The notes: a model not told the origin generated them from the letters alone. A stretch of DNA of 64,000 nucleotides from Dryas octopetala (GCA_963921425.1 OY992832.1:20744835-20808834); one strand, 5' to 3'; shown: positions 32,716 through 46,381, counted from the stretch's first letter. A program made the numbers and translations.

Positions 32716-35147
32716 CTAGTTTTGATAAAAGCTCGATCGTTCGTCTTCCGAACCAGTTATGCATTCCTTGTCCTCCTCATGAAACCCATCAAGAGAAGGG
32801 TGAGGAGAGTGCCCCTTTCCAAAGGATCTAATGTGGTCCTTGAGTGATCTTTTGTGCTTGAAATCAGACCCACAAGTGCAATACCACAACTTCCCACAAT
32901 TCTTTTCATGGGTTCTCCAATCTCCTTTCACAGCAAATGTCTTGGCACATTTTCTACACATGAATGGCTTTGCTCCATGCTTTCTCTTGTAGTGAGTTTG
33001 GAGAGTTCTGAAGTCTTTGAGTGGCTTGGCTCTTGGATGGTTGATGTTGTTCTTGCATCCCTGAGCACAGCAATAGCATGGTAGCCTCAGCATTGCGGCT
33101 GGTTGTGTTCCTTTAAGAGAATCTGGTCCTTTTCTAAATTCAGATCCATGGCCCCACATATGCATCTGTACCCCAAATTCAGTATTTATTTTTCATTTAG
33201 AAACATTAGCTAGCTTATATAGTTATATATAATTGGTAAACGACCTTAATTAAATTGACATAGGAAATATTCTCAAAAAAAAAAAAAAAAAAAAAATGCA
33301 TATATAGGAAATCGTAATTGTAAATCAAAATGGATGATTTACTACTTGTATACCCTTGATCGATCTTTTTCTAGATTATTCTTCTATAGGACTCACATTA
33401 ATATTTGAACTTAAAATTTCTGCATATCCTCATTTGATTTATCTCATACCACTGGAGTTAAGACTCATAGACATGATAATTCCCTTTTATTCATTAATTC
33501 GCGACTTGATATTGCATATTGTTAATACACATGTAATGCCAAATTAATTGAGCTAGAAAACGACAATAATCTTTCCCAAAACTTTTTAGACTTTCTTGAC
33601 ATGCAATTTTGATGATATTTCTACAGAGAGAATATTGTTGTTGGATGGTATAGTATGAACTTAATTTAGCCGTTATAACATAGTGTTTATTAATTGACAT
33701 ATGGTTTTGCAACTAAATAGTAGACTACAAAATGTATGTCTTAATTAATTATCCATTTCCCTATAGCACTATATGGGAACACTCCTTGGCACGAATACCT
33801 GCATAGTGCGTGTATATATATATCTCTTCTTGTGGTTCAATGCAATGCATGTCTATAAAATCAACATAGAAATGATCACCAAAAAAAATTAAAAATCAAC
33901 ATATATATAGAAATAAACATTCATCATGGGTCTAAAATTAATATGTATATGCTATCCCCAAGAATTTCCTCAAAATCATGTGTACGTCTCCCTTTTTAGA
34001 AAAGTTGAACTACAAATGATGGAAGTGGGGTTTCATCATATTTGATCTTTTTAGTGTTGATATTGTATTTATATAATTATATCTAAAATTATGTACGCTG
34101 TTTTAATAAGACTTCAATTTAATTATTATTATTTTTTTTTCTGTATAAGCATTTAATTATTTTTTCAATATAAATTTTATGCATTAAACCCTAAACTTTA
34201 AACGCTAATTCAACCTTTAAATCTCAAAATGACATAATATTAAATACAAGCACAAAATCAGTACAAGACTATTTCAAATTAAGCAAAACAAAAAAGAAAA
34301 GATATATAATTGTAACTCATGAATCCCCCATTTTATGTGTCTTGCAAAAAGAATAGCAAGAAAGTGAAAATTTAGGGGTAAGACATGCATTTACTAAATC
34401 TATATATATGATTATAGATAGACATTACAAATTCTCTACTTTCTTACTTTCCCTTTGTTACTCAAAGTTACTTACATATTTTTTCAATTCCCCCCCAAAA
34501 AAAAAAAAAATTATACAATAAAACAATTATGATTCAATATATGAAGTTTGCATATATATATAATGGGCAATTAATTCAGAATATGTAATTAATTAATTAA
34601 GAATTACCTGCATGTTATTGTACCTATTGAAGGTCTTGCTGCAAATGGAGCAAGCAAACTGCATCGGCCCAACAAGAATCTGTGCAGGGGTTGGTATCCA
34701 AAACCTACTCTCTGCGTTAAAAGAACACCCATGAAAGCTCTTCTTCATGGCCATCACTTGTTCATCATCTTCCTTCACATCAAAAACAACCTTCTTATTC
34801 TCATGAGTATCTGAATATTGATGATGATCAGCTGCAGTAGAATTAGGAAGTCCAATGTGCAAGGCCACTGTAACTTTCTCTATCTGCTCTTCTTTCACTC
34901 CAAAACCCTCTCTCTGCACACCAACATCTTCTATTTTCACCGGCTTCGTGTCAGTAAACCGGCTTAAAAGAGGCAGGCATTGCATAGTACTAGTACTATT
35001 CTCTTGATGGGAAGATAAACAAAAAGAAGAAGAAGAAGATGATGATGATGAAGAACCAAAAGAGGATGGTGGCTTGAGCCACTCGATAAAAGGAGGTGCT
35101 TGAAAGCACAAATTTTGGTGTTCCACATGGTGGCTCCATAAACCCAT
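32716..35147 (-). CDS. WIP-domain C2H2 zinc-finger transcription factor
   Basis: Exon 1 (34608-35147, 180 codons) and exon 2 (32716-33165, 150 codons) encode 329 residues, with a 1442-bp intron. The N-terminus has a serine run and, at about 91-97, an ALHIGLP motif shared with TT1-type WIP proteins. The WIP motif (W150-I-P) precedes the first finger (C166, C169, H182, H186), which the intron splits after Q180. Three more zinc-finger-like units follow, including the invariant [16 protein letters not shown] proteins are nuclear plant regulators (TT1, NTT and relatives). The paralogue is uncertain; adjacency to a GT29 gene in Arabidopsis argues for WIP3, an inference from memory. Confidence 0.93.
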
Positions 35148-35148
35148 C

Positions 35149-35281
<133 letters not shown>

Positions 35282-36596
35282 AGAGAGCTCCTTGATGAAT
35301 TAATTCTCTCCTCAGAGGATTTATCCAGACCTTTTGTGGGAAAGCTTCACTTATAATAGGGTTGATTTATGAAATGTGGTTTGGTTTGTCTTTTTGGAAC
35401 TTTTTTTTCCTTTCTTTCTTTTCTCACTTTGGCCTTTGTTTGGTTTGTGAGAGAGAGTAGTAATGGTGGGGTTAGAGATAATGACATGCAAAATTGAGAC
35501 TCATCACAAGGAAGAGAATCCTAGAATAGTCGAAGTCCAAAAACATGTGTATCAACGTACACTACTGTTACCAGAGACATTATTATGTATAATTGTAATA
35601 TATTGTCATGTGTGTAATCGATTAATATGTTATAATATGGGTAAATATTATTAATATTATGTTCTAAAAGTATAAATTCATCATCCACCTATATTATAAT
35701 TACAACTGAATTAATTACACCACGTTATAATATTACAGTTATATGAATAAATTTTTTACTAAATGAGGTGGCAGTATTTCATTAATTTATTCAAATTTGA
35801 GCAGACTATGAATCTCATTTGATTTATATCATATAAGATCAGATATGAATAAAATATCATTTTTTTTATAAAGCAATAATATTGCATTAAAACAGCCAAA
35901 AGATATAGAAAATACAAAGTTATGACAAGAAGCCCTACATCAATAGGGCCAACAAACTAAATACTTACAACAAAATAAAAGCATAATCTCGTAACGTCGG
36001 CATCGAAAAGACACTATAGCCGCCAAACAGAGACAACGAGACACCATAGAAATTAACAAACTAGTAGCATTTAGGTTCATAATTCAACCAACATTTCTAA
36101 TATTATTCTTATTTGTATTGTTAGCATATACTACATGCATTTTTTTTTGTTTTGGATGATATCGTACAATGTGACCTATACGTACACATTTCTTATAATA
36201 CATTGACATTTTGAAGAGGACCTCAAATAGCGGAAGGAAAAAAGTGAGAGCATTTGGTCAATACCTAAAAGAAGACGAAAATAATTTAAGGGAAGCAAAA
36301 CTGACTTTGGACCTGCAAGGCTTGTAGATTAAATGAATAAATTAATTATGCCTAATCTGGTTTAATTGCTTCCATTGTATATATATATATATATATATAT
36401 CCCAAACCCCAACTATGGGCTGAGGTGACCTACTTGCCCTGTTACTGAGAATTACAAGTTAAACTTCAAAATTAGCTGTGGAACTATTCCCTTACTTTGT
36501 CCTCTAGCTACCTCCCTCGTCATAATAGCTATAAACTTATGTGGGATATACAATTTTCAATTTTATGACCAATTCAACAAAAGTTTTGGCCTTTGA
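35282..36596. other. WIP promoter side and spacer
   Basis: A weak TATA-like TATTATAAG (minus strand) lies near 35350. An (AT)n run lies at 36379-36401. A short non-AT-rich patch at 35925-36055 may be a degraded retroelement; no family could be named. Confidence 0.3.
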
Positions 36597-36605
36597 GTTA
36601 TTATC

Positions 36606-36954
36606 GAGTTAATTACATTTACACCCTTTAAGTTTTATCGTCTTTTCACATACACCTCATGGGGTTTCAAAAATTACACATACACCCCCTGAAGTTTCAA
36701 AATTATTGCATATAACCTCCTATATTAAGACAAAAAATGATGAAAAATTATGCAAAAAGGCATGCTAAGGGGTTAAATGGCCTAATAAGATTACTCACGG
36801 TGTAAGGTCCAACCTCAATACAAATATTTTTTTTTTGTTTATTTTTTTTTCTTGTAGTTTTGAAACTTCAGGGGGTGTATGTATAATTTTTGAAATTTCA
36901 GTAAGTGTATGTGAAAAGACGATAAATCTCAGAGAATGTAAGTGTAATTAACTC
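36606..36954. mobile_element. MULE-like inverted-repeat element, 349 bp
   Basis: The arms are about 95 bp. GAGTTAATTACATTTACACC on the left faces the complement of GTAAGTGTAATTAACTC on the right, and ACATACACCCCCTGAAGTTT pairs near 36690 and 36862. GTTATTATC flanks both ends exactly (36597-36605 and 36955-36963). Confidence 0.85.
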
Positions 36955-36963
36955 GTTATTATC

Positions 36964-39847
36964 ATTTTTTTTTTTTTTGTACAAAGGAGGTTAAAGGAGG
37001 AAGTTCGAATTTTATCATTGGGCGCGTGTGAGGGTGAATGCTGAATATCAGTATTGGAGCTACAAGTCACCACATTTGAGTTAGAAATTTCATTCTCTAA
37101 TTAAATAAGTTTTCCGGAATTGTCAATACTCGAGCAAATAATATTAAGAATTATATATGTCATATATATTAATTTATGGATGGCCGGAAGTTATTAATTT
37201 TTGGACTTAATTAGCGCCGATCAATTGGCAGATGATGTAGCTAGATCGATAAGCGCTGTAGATTTGCATTACTAGAAGAAGATCGACAGCTTTTTTCCCC
37301 ATACTTTTACCACATTTCATACTTGGTATACAACTTACTTAATATATGAGAATAATTGATATATATATATATAGATATATATATAGACATATAATTATTG
37401 GCCTTTTAAACTCAATCATAGATAGGTAGAAAGTAATAAAATTACAACCGAGCACCATGAACTCCAGAGGAGTCAAATATGGATGTAAGGCCTTCCGAAG
37501 TGATGAGGTGAGAGTAATACCAATTTATTGGTCTCAAAGTGACCTAAATAATGTTGACAGTGGTGTTGAGAGTGATGTTGTACAAAATTAGATTATGCCT
37601 AATTTTGAAAAGTGACTATTAAATTTATAATTTATAACTTCAATATTTATGAAAATTATAAAATTATATTTATTTTAATTAAATCTTTCATATGAGTCCA
37701 ATATTGAATATATTTAAATATTTTTTTATTTTAATACCCAAATTTGAAAACTTATAATGAAAATAAACAATTTATGCAAACTGTTGGTGTAAAAAATGAA
37801 GAAGCTAGAATGTTTGGAAACATAAGATATATATATAAATAAGTTAATGTATACCTCAATAGAAGGAGCCTGTATATATATATACATCCAATTTTGAACA
37901 CCAGCCGTTGCAAAGGTCTCATATTTTTTTTTTAGAATTTTTTCAGAATTTTTCAACATTTTTGTATTAATTTTTCAATTAAACATAAATATAGACTTTC
38001 AAAAAACCCAATGGCTACTAAATCCAAGCCGTTGGGTCTTCTTTCTTCTGTCTCCTCTCTGATTCCTTACGTGGGTCGGGCTTAGTAGCTATTGTATCAC
38101 TCTCAGTGATGGTGATATATTGCCATCACCTATTAGACTCATGGCCTATCATTCTCACTCTCTTCGCCAAGTGTGGGTGTTTTGATGTCAAAATATTGGT
38201 ATCACTCTCACTCTCAACGGGACAGTGACCAGTGTGGAGGGCTTAAGATAAGCCTAAGAGAATAAACACCGGAACTAAATCTTAGAAGTGTCAGGAGAGT
38301 GGCCACAACCGTTTTATAATTATAGTCTTATTTATTGTTTAAATTAACAACTAGAGTAATCCTTCTCTTTGTCCATAGCCTATAGAAATGGGATTTCATC
38401 TTTTCTTGAAAAATAAAATGCAATCGTAGATACTATTTGAACAAAGATTCTTTGCTATGTGTTTTGAATCCACTAAACGGGGAATAATGTGTATATATAT
38501 AAATTTTTTTTGGCAGAATCTAAATTTTGAGAAATATTTTTTTATATGACGGCACTATGTATCATATATGTATGTTTTCAGAGTGATCTTATAATTTATT
38601 TGTGGATACCATCATATAAAGCTATATTCCATATACGTACTGTGAGAGAAGTAATATATCACTATCACATAAGAAAAATTCCTAAACGTCATCTCTTTAA
38701 ATTGTTCACATGAAGAATTAATGCACTTGGCAAAAGTAACTAATTGACTACACTCCCAATCAATTTCTATGAAGTAGTCATCTAAAGCTTTGGTAAAACA
38801 GAATAAGGTAAGAACAGAGCACTGCCAAAAATAATGCGAACTCTTTTTGGGCACTTTTAGATAATTGAGTTTAATTAATTAACTTAAATCCAGAAAGCTA
38901 ATTAAAGTTTGCCGACAACAAGATATATCCCGAGCGGATTTTCAGGAGATGAAGTATGCATGCACAGCTCCTCTCTTCTCAACCCTTTATCTTGTTGTAT
39001 ATTATCGACACGATCTTTCATTCTCTACAAGTTACAACCACATCCTTAATTTTCCACTGATTTTTTTTTTGTCCACCATAATTACAAAATTTCAAACTAT
39101 ATCCCTGTCAAACTTTCACATGTGTAAAGAACACTTTATGTTTCAGTAGGCCAAAATTACAATTTGATTGATAGAGCTAAAAGTTATGAGGTTACAAAAG
39201 TACTTTCATCCTGTTTAGTTTAGAGAATGGAGTTTTTAGGAAATTAATTCCTATATATTTTCAGGAAAAATAGATGCAAGTTTCTCATTCTTAATTTGAT
39301 AATACAAGGAAAATTATGAGGAAATATCTTTTTATCTTTATTTTCATATTTGATTTGTACAGGAATAAAAAACAAAAATTGTTAAATTTTTAATGTTGTG
39401 AAACAATAATTTATTTTTTTAAGATAATTATTATAAAGTCTACTTTTGGATTCTTAATGATAATTAATTACACTCACCTACTATATCCATATCCTAAAAA
39501 AGCCCACTTAATTAGTTTTGTACCCATCTTTCAAAAAATTTGGTGGTTCTTTCTCGCTCTCTCTTCTTCCATCTCCTTCTCCTTCTTCGATGGCCTCTCT
39601 GTCTCTTTCTCCATATTCTTCTCCGATCGACCATCGCCGTCCAGCGAGTAAAGCCGACGAGACCACCGCCATCTCTCTCTGATCTCTTCTCTAATCTGTG
39701 TCTTTGTTCACTCTTTCTCATCATCTGCAATCTCTCTCTCTATATATTTCTCTTTCTCTCCTCGATCTTCACCTATCAAAGCCTTGAAAAAGGTCGGCGA
39801 CCTCCAGATCGGAGTTTGTCGACCTCTGATCTAAGAGTGTTGGACGC
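36964..39847. other. AT-rich spacer
   Basis: Several short AT microsatellites (for example 37355-37385 and 37873-37885). A CT-rich stretch lies at 39550-39780. No coding region is supported. Confidence 0.35.
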
Positions 39848-39907
39848 GATTTGGAAGTGCTAGGCGTGATCTGGAAGTGTTGGGCTCGATCTGGAAGTGC
39901 TGAGCGA
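39848..39907 (+). repeat. 20-bp tandem repeat, three copies
   Basis: Three diverged copies of GATCTGGAAGTGYTRRGCKY follow a CT-rich stretch. Confidence 0.65.
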
Positions 39908-40559
39908 TTGTTACTGTCGAACAATAACTATTTGGGACAATAGCTATTGTCGGATAGTGGCAATTATTTCTTATTGTTAAAATTAGATTTTTTACTCTAA
40001 AACTTGAATTTTTGTGTTTTATGTTGGTTTTATGCTTTTTTTGAGATGTTTATGCATGAAAAATGCAGAAGATTTATACAAGTTGTGTTGTTTTAGGTAT
40101 TGTTGCTTAGTGAGAATTGCCACTGTCCCACAATAGCAATAATTGCCACTGTTAGACATTGACAATTTTCCTGACGTGGAAAAAAAATAGGCCAGGCGCA
40201 TTGGGATTCATGCCCAACGCATTTTTCCAGGTGATTTCATTAAAGTGGACTGCATTGGTACTTTCTCTTTGATAGTGGACATTAAAAAAAAACCTATTTT
40301 TTGTAATGGACTTTAAAAAAAAAAACTTTTTTTTTTAATATATATAATAGGTTTTTCCAAAATAATAAAGAAAAGAATGCCAACAGTTTTTTGTGGATGG
40401 AATTGGTATTTTTAATTGTTAAAAGGGGTAAATTAATGTTTTCTCGTGAGAAAGAAAATAAATTCAAGTTACTTAGAGGGTTTTTGATTTGGGGGGAGGG
40501 GGGATCAAATTTGTGTGCATTGTAGGTAATTGTACGACCCTTCCAATTGGGCTATCTGC

Positions 40560-41123
40560 TCGAGGAGGGGAAGGAAGGAATGGACGAGGGAGAATTGGCA
40601 GAGGAAGGGGGCGAGGTCGTCCGGTCACTGGCGAGTAGGCCGCTGCTGCGGGTAGGTCGCCAAGATGAGTTGGGGCGGGGTGGGTTGGGTTGTGTGTTCT
40701 GCAACTTCCTTTTTTTTTTTTTTTTGGTTATTAGATTTTAATATTTTTTCAATTTTAATATTTTTAAATTTATTTTTAGTTTTAATATTTTCTAATTTTA
40801 ATATTTTTCCACTTTTTTAGTTATAATCTTTTTAATTTTAATTTTTATTAGTTTTAATATTTTTACTTTTAATGTTTCTTAGTTTTAATATTTTTAAGTA
40901 TTAATCTTTTTAGTTTTAATATTTTTTAAGTTAAAATATAATTAAAAATTTATTTAATATGAAAAAGACCAATTTGCCCCTCATTTAGACGAAATTTATA
41001 ACAAAGGTGATAGAATGTCCTACTTTGTTACAAACACAAATTATGTGTCCTAATTAATCTAAGACATTTTGAAATATGTATCTTAAACTAAAACAACAAC
41101 GAAGGTATGTGTCCTGATGGGAA
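40560..41123. mobile_element. right-half remnant of a C/T-rich foldback element
   Basis: G-rich sequence, then T-rich runs of TTTTAGTTTTAAT type, then AATTATGTGTCCTAATT and a GGGAAAAAT-like end near 41115. This is the order seen in the right half of the 3.5-5.0 kb element. No matching left half was found. Confidence 0.45.
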
Positions 41124-41475
41124 AAATAACCGATCAGATATTCCATTCTTGATTTCATATGGGCCTCACATCAATGTTGATTCCTCAAATGTTAGTAAAC
41201 ACATGAGTGATAATCAGCTTCAATGGGAATGGGAATATGAATGATCCTCATTCCTCAATTCTCATTCATAGTTAGTCAACATGCCCTTAAAGATCATAAC
41301 TATCTACAAAATTGATCAAATAAAAAATCATATAATCATTTAACTGTTATCAAATAAATATACGATGAATCTAACTATTTCTAAAATCATCTATTTATTT
41401 ATTTGATAGCAGTTACATGATCAAACGATTTCAATTTGATTAATTTAGTGAGAGGTAATATTTAATAGAGATCTA

Positions 41476-41775
41476 CTAAGTGTTTGTCTGTTGTTTTTGT
41501 CTAGGGTTTTTTGTTGTTTTTGTCTTCTGTTTTTCTTTTAGTTGGGCCTTTGGTGTATTTTGTATTTGCTGTCTTTTTTTTTTTTTTTTTTGGGGTTTTC
41601 TTGGACTTTTGTAACTTGTGTTATAATGGGTCTACTAAGTGTGGCTTGTGAAACTGGACCGTGTACTTTTTATCTTTTCAAAGAGTATATCGTCCAATTT
41701 CCTTCAAACCTAACTTAAATCCTTTGTATTTTTTCACTTTAATCTAATGAAATTTCTCTTGCCCAAAAAAATAAA
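41476..41775 (+). mobile_element. 5'-truncated LINE 3' end with 16-bp TSD
   Basis: T/G-rich sequence ending in TTGCCCAAAAAAATAAA is flanked by exact copies of ATTTAATAGAGATCTA (41460-41475 and 41776-41791). A long target duplication with an A-rich tail is the signature of target-primed reverse transcription. At 300 bp only the 3' end is present. Confidence 0.7.
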
Positions 41776-41840
41776 ATTTAATAGAGATCTAGAATATGAA
41801 CAATTTCGAATATAAGATTACACTATATACAATATTGACA

Positions 41841-41862
41841 CCCTTTTTTAATTTTTATTCGG
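41841..41862 (-). mobile_element. micro-insertion with perfect 12-bp duplication
   Basis: Twenty-two bases rich in T and ending ATTCGG lie between exact copies of ACAATATTGACA (41829-41840 and 41863-41874), only 50 bp from the LINE 3' end. Confidence 0.6.
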
Positions 41863-42245
41863 ACAATATTGACATTTCATCGAAACTATATTTGCTTAAT
41901 TAACACCAATATGCATTACACGAAGGTAGAAAAGTTACTCCTAACTTTTGGTATTATATACGCCAGTTATGCCACACAAAGCTCAAAACCATACTTGCAA
42001 TTCTTCTCCATTACGGTCTTTGAATTTCCACTCAAAAATCTTTTTCTTTGTTTTTGTTCATTTTGAACAAGTCTGTGTGAAAGAATAATCCTTCCATGCA
42101 ATCATTATCCTTAATTAATAAAACGACCATTCGAGTAGAAGTAATTCAAGGCTGTTGGAGTTCATAGCTTTTTCTTCTTTCTCACAAACAGAAATAATTG
42201 ATATATATATATATATATACACAGAAATGATCACTTGCTCATCAT

Positions 42246-42541
42246 AGAGAGGGGAATTCTCTGCTCACCTAACCACCCAGCAACGAATTTCAATGATCGG
42301 AATCGTCCATATTTTAGAGTATCATTCAAAGATCACCATTGCAAAAAATCAGCCAAATCGGAAATTGTTTAGCCAATGTATTACTATCAACATCATTTCA
42401 ACCTTATCTGACGAATTGTATTTGTCTGCAAAGTTTGGAAGACCAAACAATTATCGATTTAGCTGATTTTTGACATAGACGACCCTTAAGGATGGACCTA
42501 AAAAATGGACGGTCCCGATCATTGAATTCCCCACTCTGTTG
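42246..42541. mobile_element. inverted-repeat element, about 300 bp
   Basis: Left CAATGATCGGAATCGTCCAT and right ATGGACGGTCCCGATCATTG are inverted, as are AAAAATCAGCCAAATCG and CGATTTAGCTGATTTTT. The left end has an extra 30 bases after GAGGGGAATTC. No clear target duplication was found. Confidence 0.55.
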
Positions 42542-44605
42542 TGATATTAGTGCATCAGTGCATGTACTAATAAGTCAATATTAATGATATGGCATATGTC
42601 ATTATTTGAGAATCAAATTTGATATACAAATTTAAATGCTATAGTACTATCTAGACATATTGGCTGCCGACTGGACCTTGACCTGAGTCTGAGTATGAGT
42701 CTCTCTCCCTCTCTCTAATTACATATGGCAGTTTTGAGACGTTAAGATCTCAATGGGAGAATACCAAACAAGGTCGGTAAATTCAAAGTGAGGGAGGGCT
42801 TTGAAAATATGATGGGAATGATGAAAGTATGCATATATGTTGCTTATATCTAGGCCTTTTGCTATTCCTTCTTTGAAATCGGAGCCTGTATATGTTGTGT
42901 TAATTCTAAATCTTCATCATTGCCTTAACGATTAAATTTTAACTACCATGTTTGAAAATATGTTTCCAAGTAAAATAATTTGGGTTTTATACCAACTAAC
43001 AAGACCAGGTTCATAAAGGATTGACTTGAGAATATTAGCACATATATGCTCTTTGGCCTCCCTTGTAAACCAAAAACGAAAAAAAAAAAAGGGGGATTGA
43101 CTTGAGACTCTTCACACATATGCTATTTTTAGCTTTAGAGTGTGGGTCGTCAGACCTTTTTTTGTCTGCCATGGAGGGTCGGACTTACATAATGGGAATA
43201 GGTGAAGTATGACGAATGGCTCAAAAATCTCTTCCTATTTCTCTTCTAAATTCTAATAGCGAATGGTTCAATGACTGATATGTGTACAATGGGCGACTCT
43301 TGACTTATTTAAGAAAAAGCTACGTTGTGCTCAGACCAACACATTAAAAATTGGGCCAGCCGGCTCACTCATCTCAGAAAATGGAACTGAACTAACGAAA
43401 TGGGCAAATCGGCTTCGTCATACTTTACCTATTCGTATTAAGGGGGCACATTAATATTGTTAAGCCATGAAATGGCTTATGTCTGATTAGTTACAATTAA
43501 TTATGATTAATTATAATTAGTTAGGCTGTTAAGTATGTGCGTTGGGCTTTCTGTTAGTTGGTTAGATAAGATGTTTCTATTCTAAGTTAGTCAGTTCTTA
43601 TATATCGCTTGTAAGACTCAACTGTATGATTCATTCTGACATTCAATAAAACACTTCTATGTTTTAATTCCTTTTCTTCTTCTCTCTCTTTGCTCTGTAA
43701 TCTCTTTCTTTCTGCACTAGTACCTTGAATCTTAGCAAATACAACCCATAATATGCATCTTAAACTAACACATGGGTGAAAGTTTAAATCCTTTTTGAAA
43801 AATGTTCCCATAGTTAAATGGTATTGGATGGTGTTTTTAATTTTCTAGGTTGTTGAATAAAATTGTGAAATATTTATTTAAAATAGTGTTATCCAACGTA
43901 ATTTCACTCTACTTATTTAGAGAATATAGTTTTATTATTTAAGGTACAACCCATTCAAAATGGAGTACATCTCTTAATTACAATTCCTTGGTACAATGGA
44001 AGACCCTTTGATTTCAATTATGACGAAACTGAAATCGTTTGATGATATGTGTGACTGTTTAGATTTGTGGCTGCACTAGTGTCCCAAGTTGCCTACGTAC
44101 CCTTTTGAGGGGATCAAGTCAATTCATAGTTCTAGATTTGAGATTAATTTCCAATGAGTGAATGACCCATAAGAAAGTTGAGATTTGGGTAAAGTGTTTG
44201 GATGAATTTGGTTGTGCTGAACCAGATATTTATTTGGAATGCGGTTGTGTCTAGACTTGGTTTTACATTGCCTACGTACCTATTGAAAGATCAAACTCCA
44301 CGTAGTTCACAGCTTTTAAGAATTAAATAGGTAAGTGACCCATTTAAATGTTTTGAGTAATTTGGGTAGGCTTTAGAGCCTTGGATTTGATATGAAAATT
44401 AATTGGGTTTTTTTTTTTTTAAAGTCTATTTCATAAAAAAGACTGTTTTTAAGGCTTAACCGCTATAGTGAAATATTGTACTAGCCCACTTTTTAACAGT
44501 CCAACAGCTACAGTAATGGCAGCGCACTGTAGCGCACTACAGTAACTTTTTTTGTCAGTTTTTTTTTAACGCCATTTTTTTTTCCACATTTAAAAAAAAA
44601 AAAAT
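42542..44605. other. AT-rich spacer
   Basis: No coding region. It includes the short retroposon-like unit at 43051-43093. Confidence 0.3.
43051..43093 (+). mobile_element. 43-bp oligo-A-tailed insertion
   Basis: CTTTGGCCTCCCTTGTAAAC plus an A-rich tail lies between two diverged copies of a 31-33 base sequence that starts GGATTGACTTGAGA and ends CATATGCT (about 43018-43050 and 43094-43124). It is a longer relative of the micro-insertions. Confidence 0.5.
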
Positions 44606-44607
44606 CA

Positions 44608-44637
44608 ACAGTGGCAATTATATTTATTGCCACTGTC
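44608..44637. repeat. short hairpin
   Basis: ACAGTGGCAATTA faces TTATTGCCACTGT. Related GCCACTGT segments occur at 40110-40165. Confidence 0.6.
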
Positions 44638-44705
44638 AAACAGTAGTTATTTTCAATTTTTTACTATGCAAAAAAACCCAGAAACAAGGCAACTTATACA
44701 AATCA

Positions 44706-45250
44706 TAGCCCCACTTACATATACAAATATACAATCATAGTCTCACTTACATATTGTTACTAACAAGCAGTAACAACCATAGCCTCACCTACATATTGTT
44801 ACTGACACATAGCCCCCACTTACATATTGTTACTGAAAAGCAGTAACAACCATAGCCCCCACTTACATATTGTTACTGAAAAGCAGTAACAACCATAGCC
44901 CCCACTTATATATTGTTACTGACAAGTAGTAACAACCATATCCCCACTTACATGTTGTTACTGATAAACAGTAACAATCATAGCCCATTTACATATTATT
45001 ACTGATAAGCAGTACGTAACAACCATAGTCCCCACTTATATATTGTTACTGACAAGTAGTAATAACAATAGCCCCACTTACATATTGTTACTGCTTGTCA
45101 ATAACAATCATAGCCCCAATTATATATTATTATTGTTTGTTAATAACAATCATAATCCCACTTACATATTGCTACTGATTGTCAGTAACAATCATAGCCC
45201 ACTTACATATTATTACTAATAAGCAGTAACAACCATAACTCTCACTTACA
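44706..45250 (+). repeat. 43-bp minisatellite with an internal palindrome
   Basis: About 13 imperfect copies of a unit built on CATAGCCCCCACTTACATAT followed by GTTACTG-n5-CAGTAAC. The seven-base inverted arms recur in most units, so the array is a series of short potential hairpins. Some units lose one arm. Confidence 0.85.
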
Positions 45251-45508
45251 TGAATTTGAAAAGGAATTTAGCTTTACTATCCTTTTATCCTTATGCAACT
45301 TTGCTCATTTATATTTTCTTACAAGAATTGACTTGAATATTCTGAGATTACAATCTTGGGTCTTGCACATGTTCTTGATATTATGAAAGCTCAAGTCCTG
45401 CACCTTTGAAGCTTGTTAATGATCTTGTCTACTCCTACACAATTCAATCTTGAATATTCTGACAGAACAAGCATATCCATGAAATCTAATTATACATCAT
45501 TAGTTGGA

Positions 45509-46372
45509 TGGCTTATTTACTAGTTTGCCCCCTGAAATTAACTTCAAATCTCACTTTACCTGCTAAGGTTTATTTTGTAACATATTATCTCATAAAACTA
45601 ATTCTCGTGTATTACTTTACTCATTTCCTATTTTTACAAACTTTGGAAATTAATTAAAAATAGCCACAGACTCAAAAAAAAATACACGAAAAATTCTTAC
45701 GGACTCGTTTTGACTAGTTATATGGTGTAAAATTACCAATTTGCCCTCCGAAAGTTTCTAGAAAATTTGGGAAGTCCAAATTTATTTCTAGAAAATTAAA
45801 ATAAATTTCCCTCTATAAAAATTCTAAAATTTCTGTAAAGTCTCGGATGAATTCTCAAAAATATTTTAGAAATTACCAAAAACTTGTTTTAGAGAATTCT
45901 TCCGAGACTTTACTGAAATTCGAAAATTTTTCTAAAATTTATTTTATAGAGGACAATTTATTTTCCTCTAAGACCAAGAGGTCTTTTGAGTAAAAAGGGT
46001 TCACAAAAAAGGTAGTGTTATTGTTTAGAAGACCAACGGTGTAAACCTTGTATTTTTTGGAGTTCGAAAGATTATCCTATGAATTTCCAAAGAGTTTAAA
46101 GTATTTTATTTTTCTAGAAACACTCGAATGAAAAATTGGTAATTTGACCCCATAATAAATTAGTACTACTCAATACAAGTCCGTACGAATTTTTCGTATA
46201 TTTTTCTGAGTTCAAAGTTATTTTTAATTAATTTTCAAAGTTTGTAAAAATAGGAAGTGGACAAAGTGATACACAAGAGTTAGTTTCAAGGGGGTAATGT
46301 GATACAAACTTAACCTTAGGGGGTAAAGTGAGATTTGAAGTTATTTTCAGGGAGTGAAATAGTAAATAAGCC
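45509..46372. mobile_element. MULE-like foldback element, 864 bp
   Basis: The arms exceed 250 bp. AACTTCAAATCTCACTTTACC near 45540 faces GGTAAAGTGAGATTTGAAGTT near 46321. The ends are TGGCTTATTTACT and the complement of GGCTTATTTACT. TTAGTTGGA flanks both sides exactly (45500-45508 and 46373-46381). No coding capacity. Confidence 0.85.
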
Positions 46373-46381
46373 TTAGTTGGA

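Noticed and set aside
44706-45250. CRISPR-like array
   Set aside because: There are no unique spacers of constant length; it is a plant minisatellite with diverged head-to-tail units.
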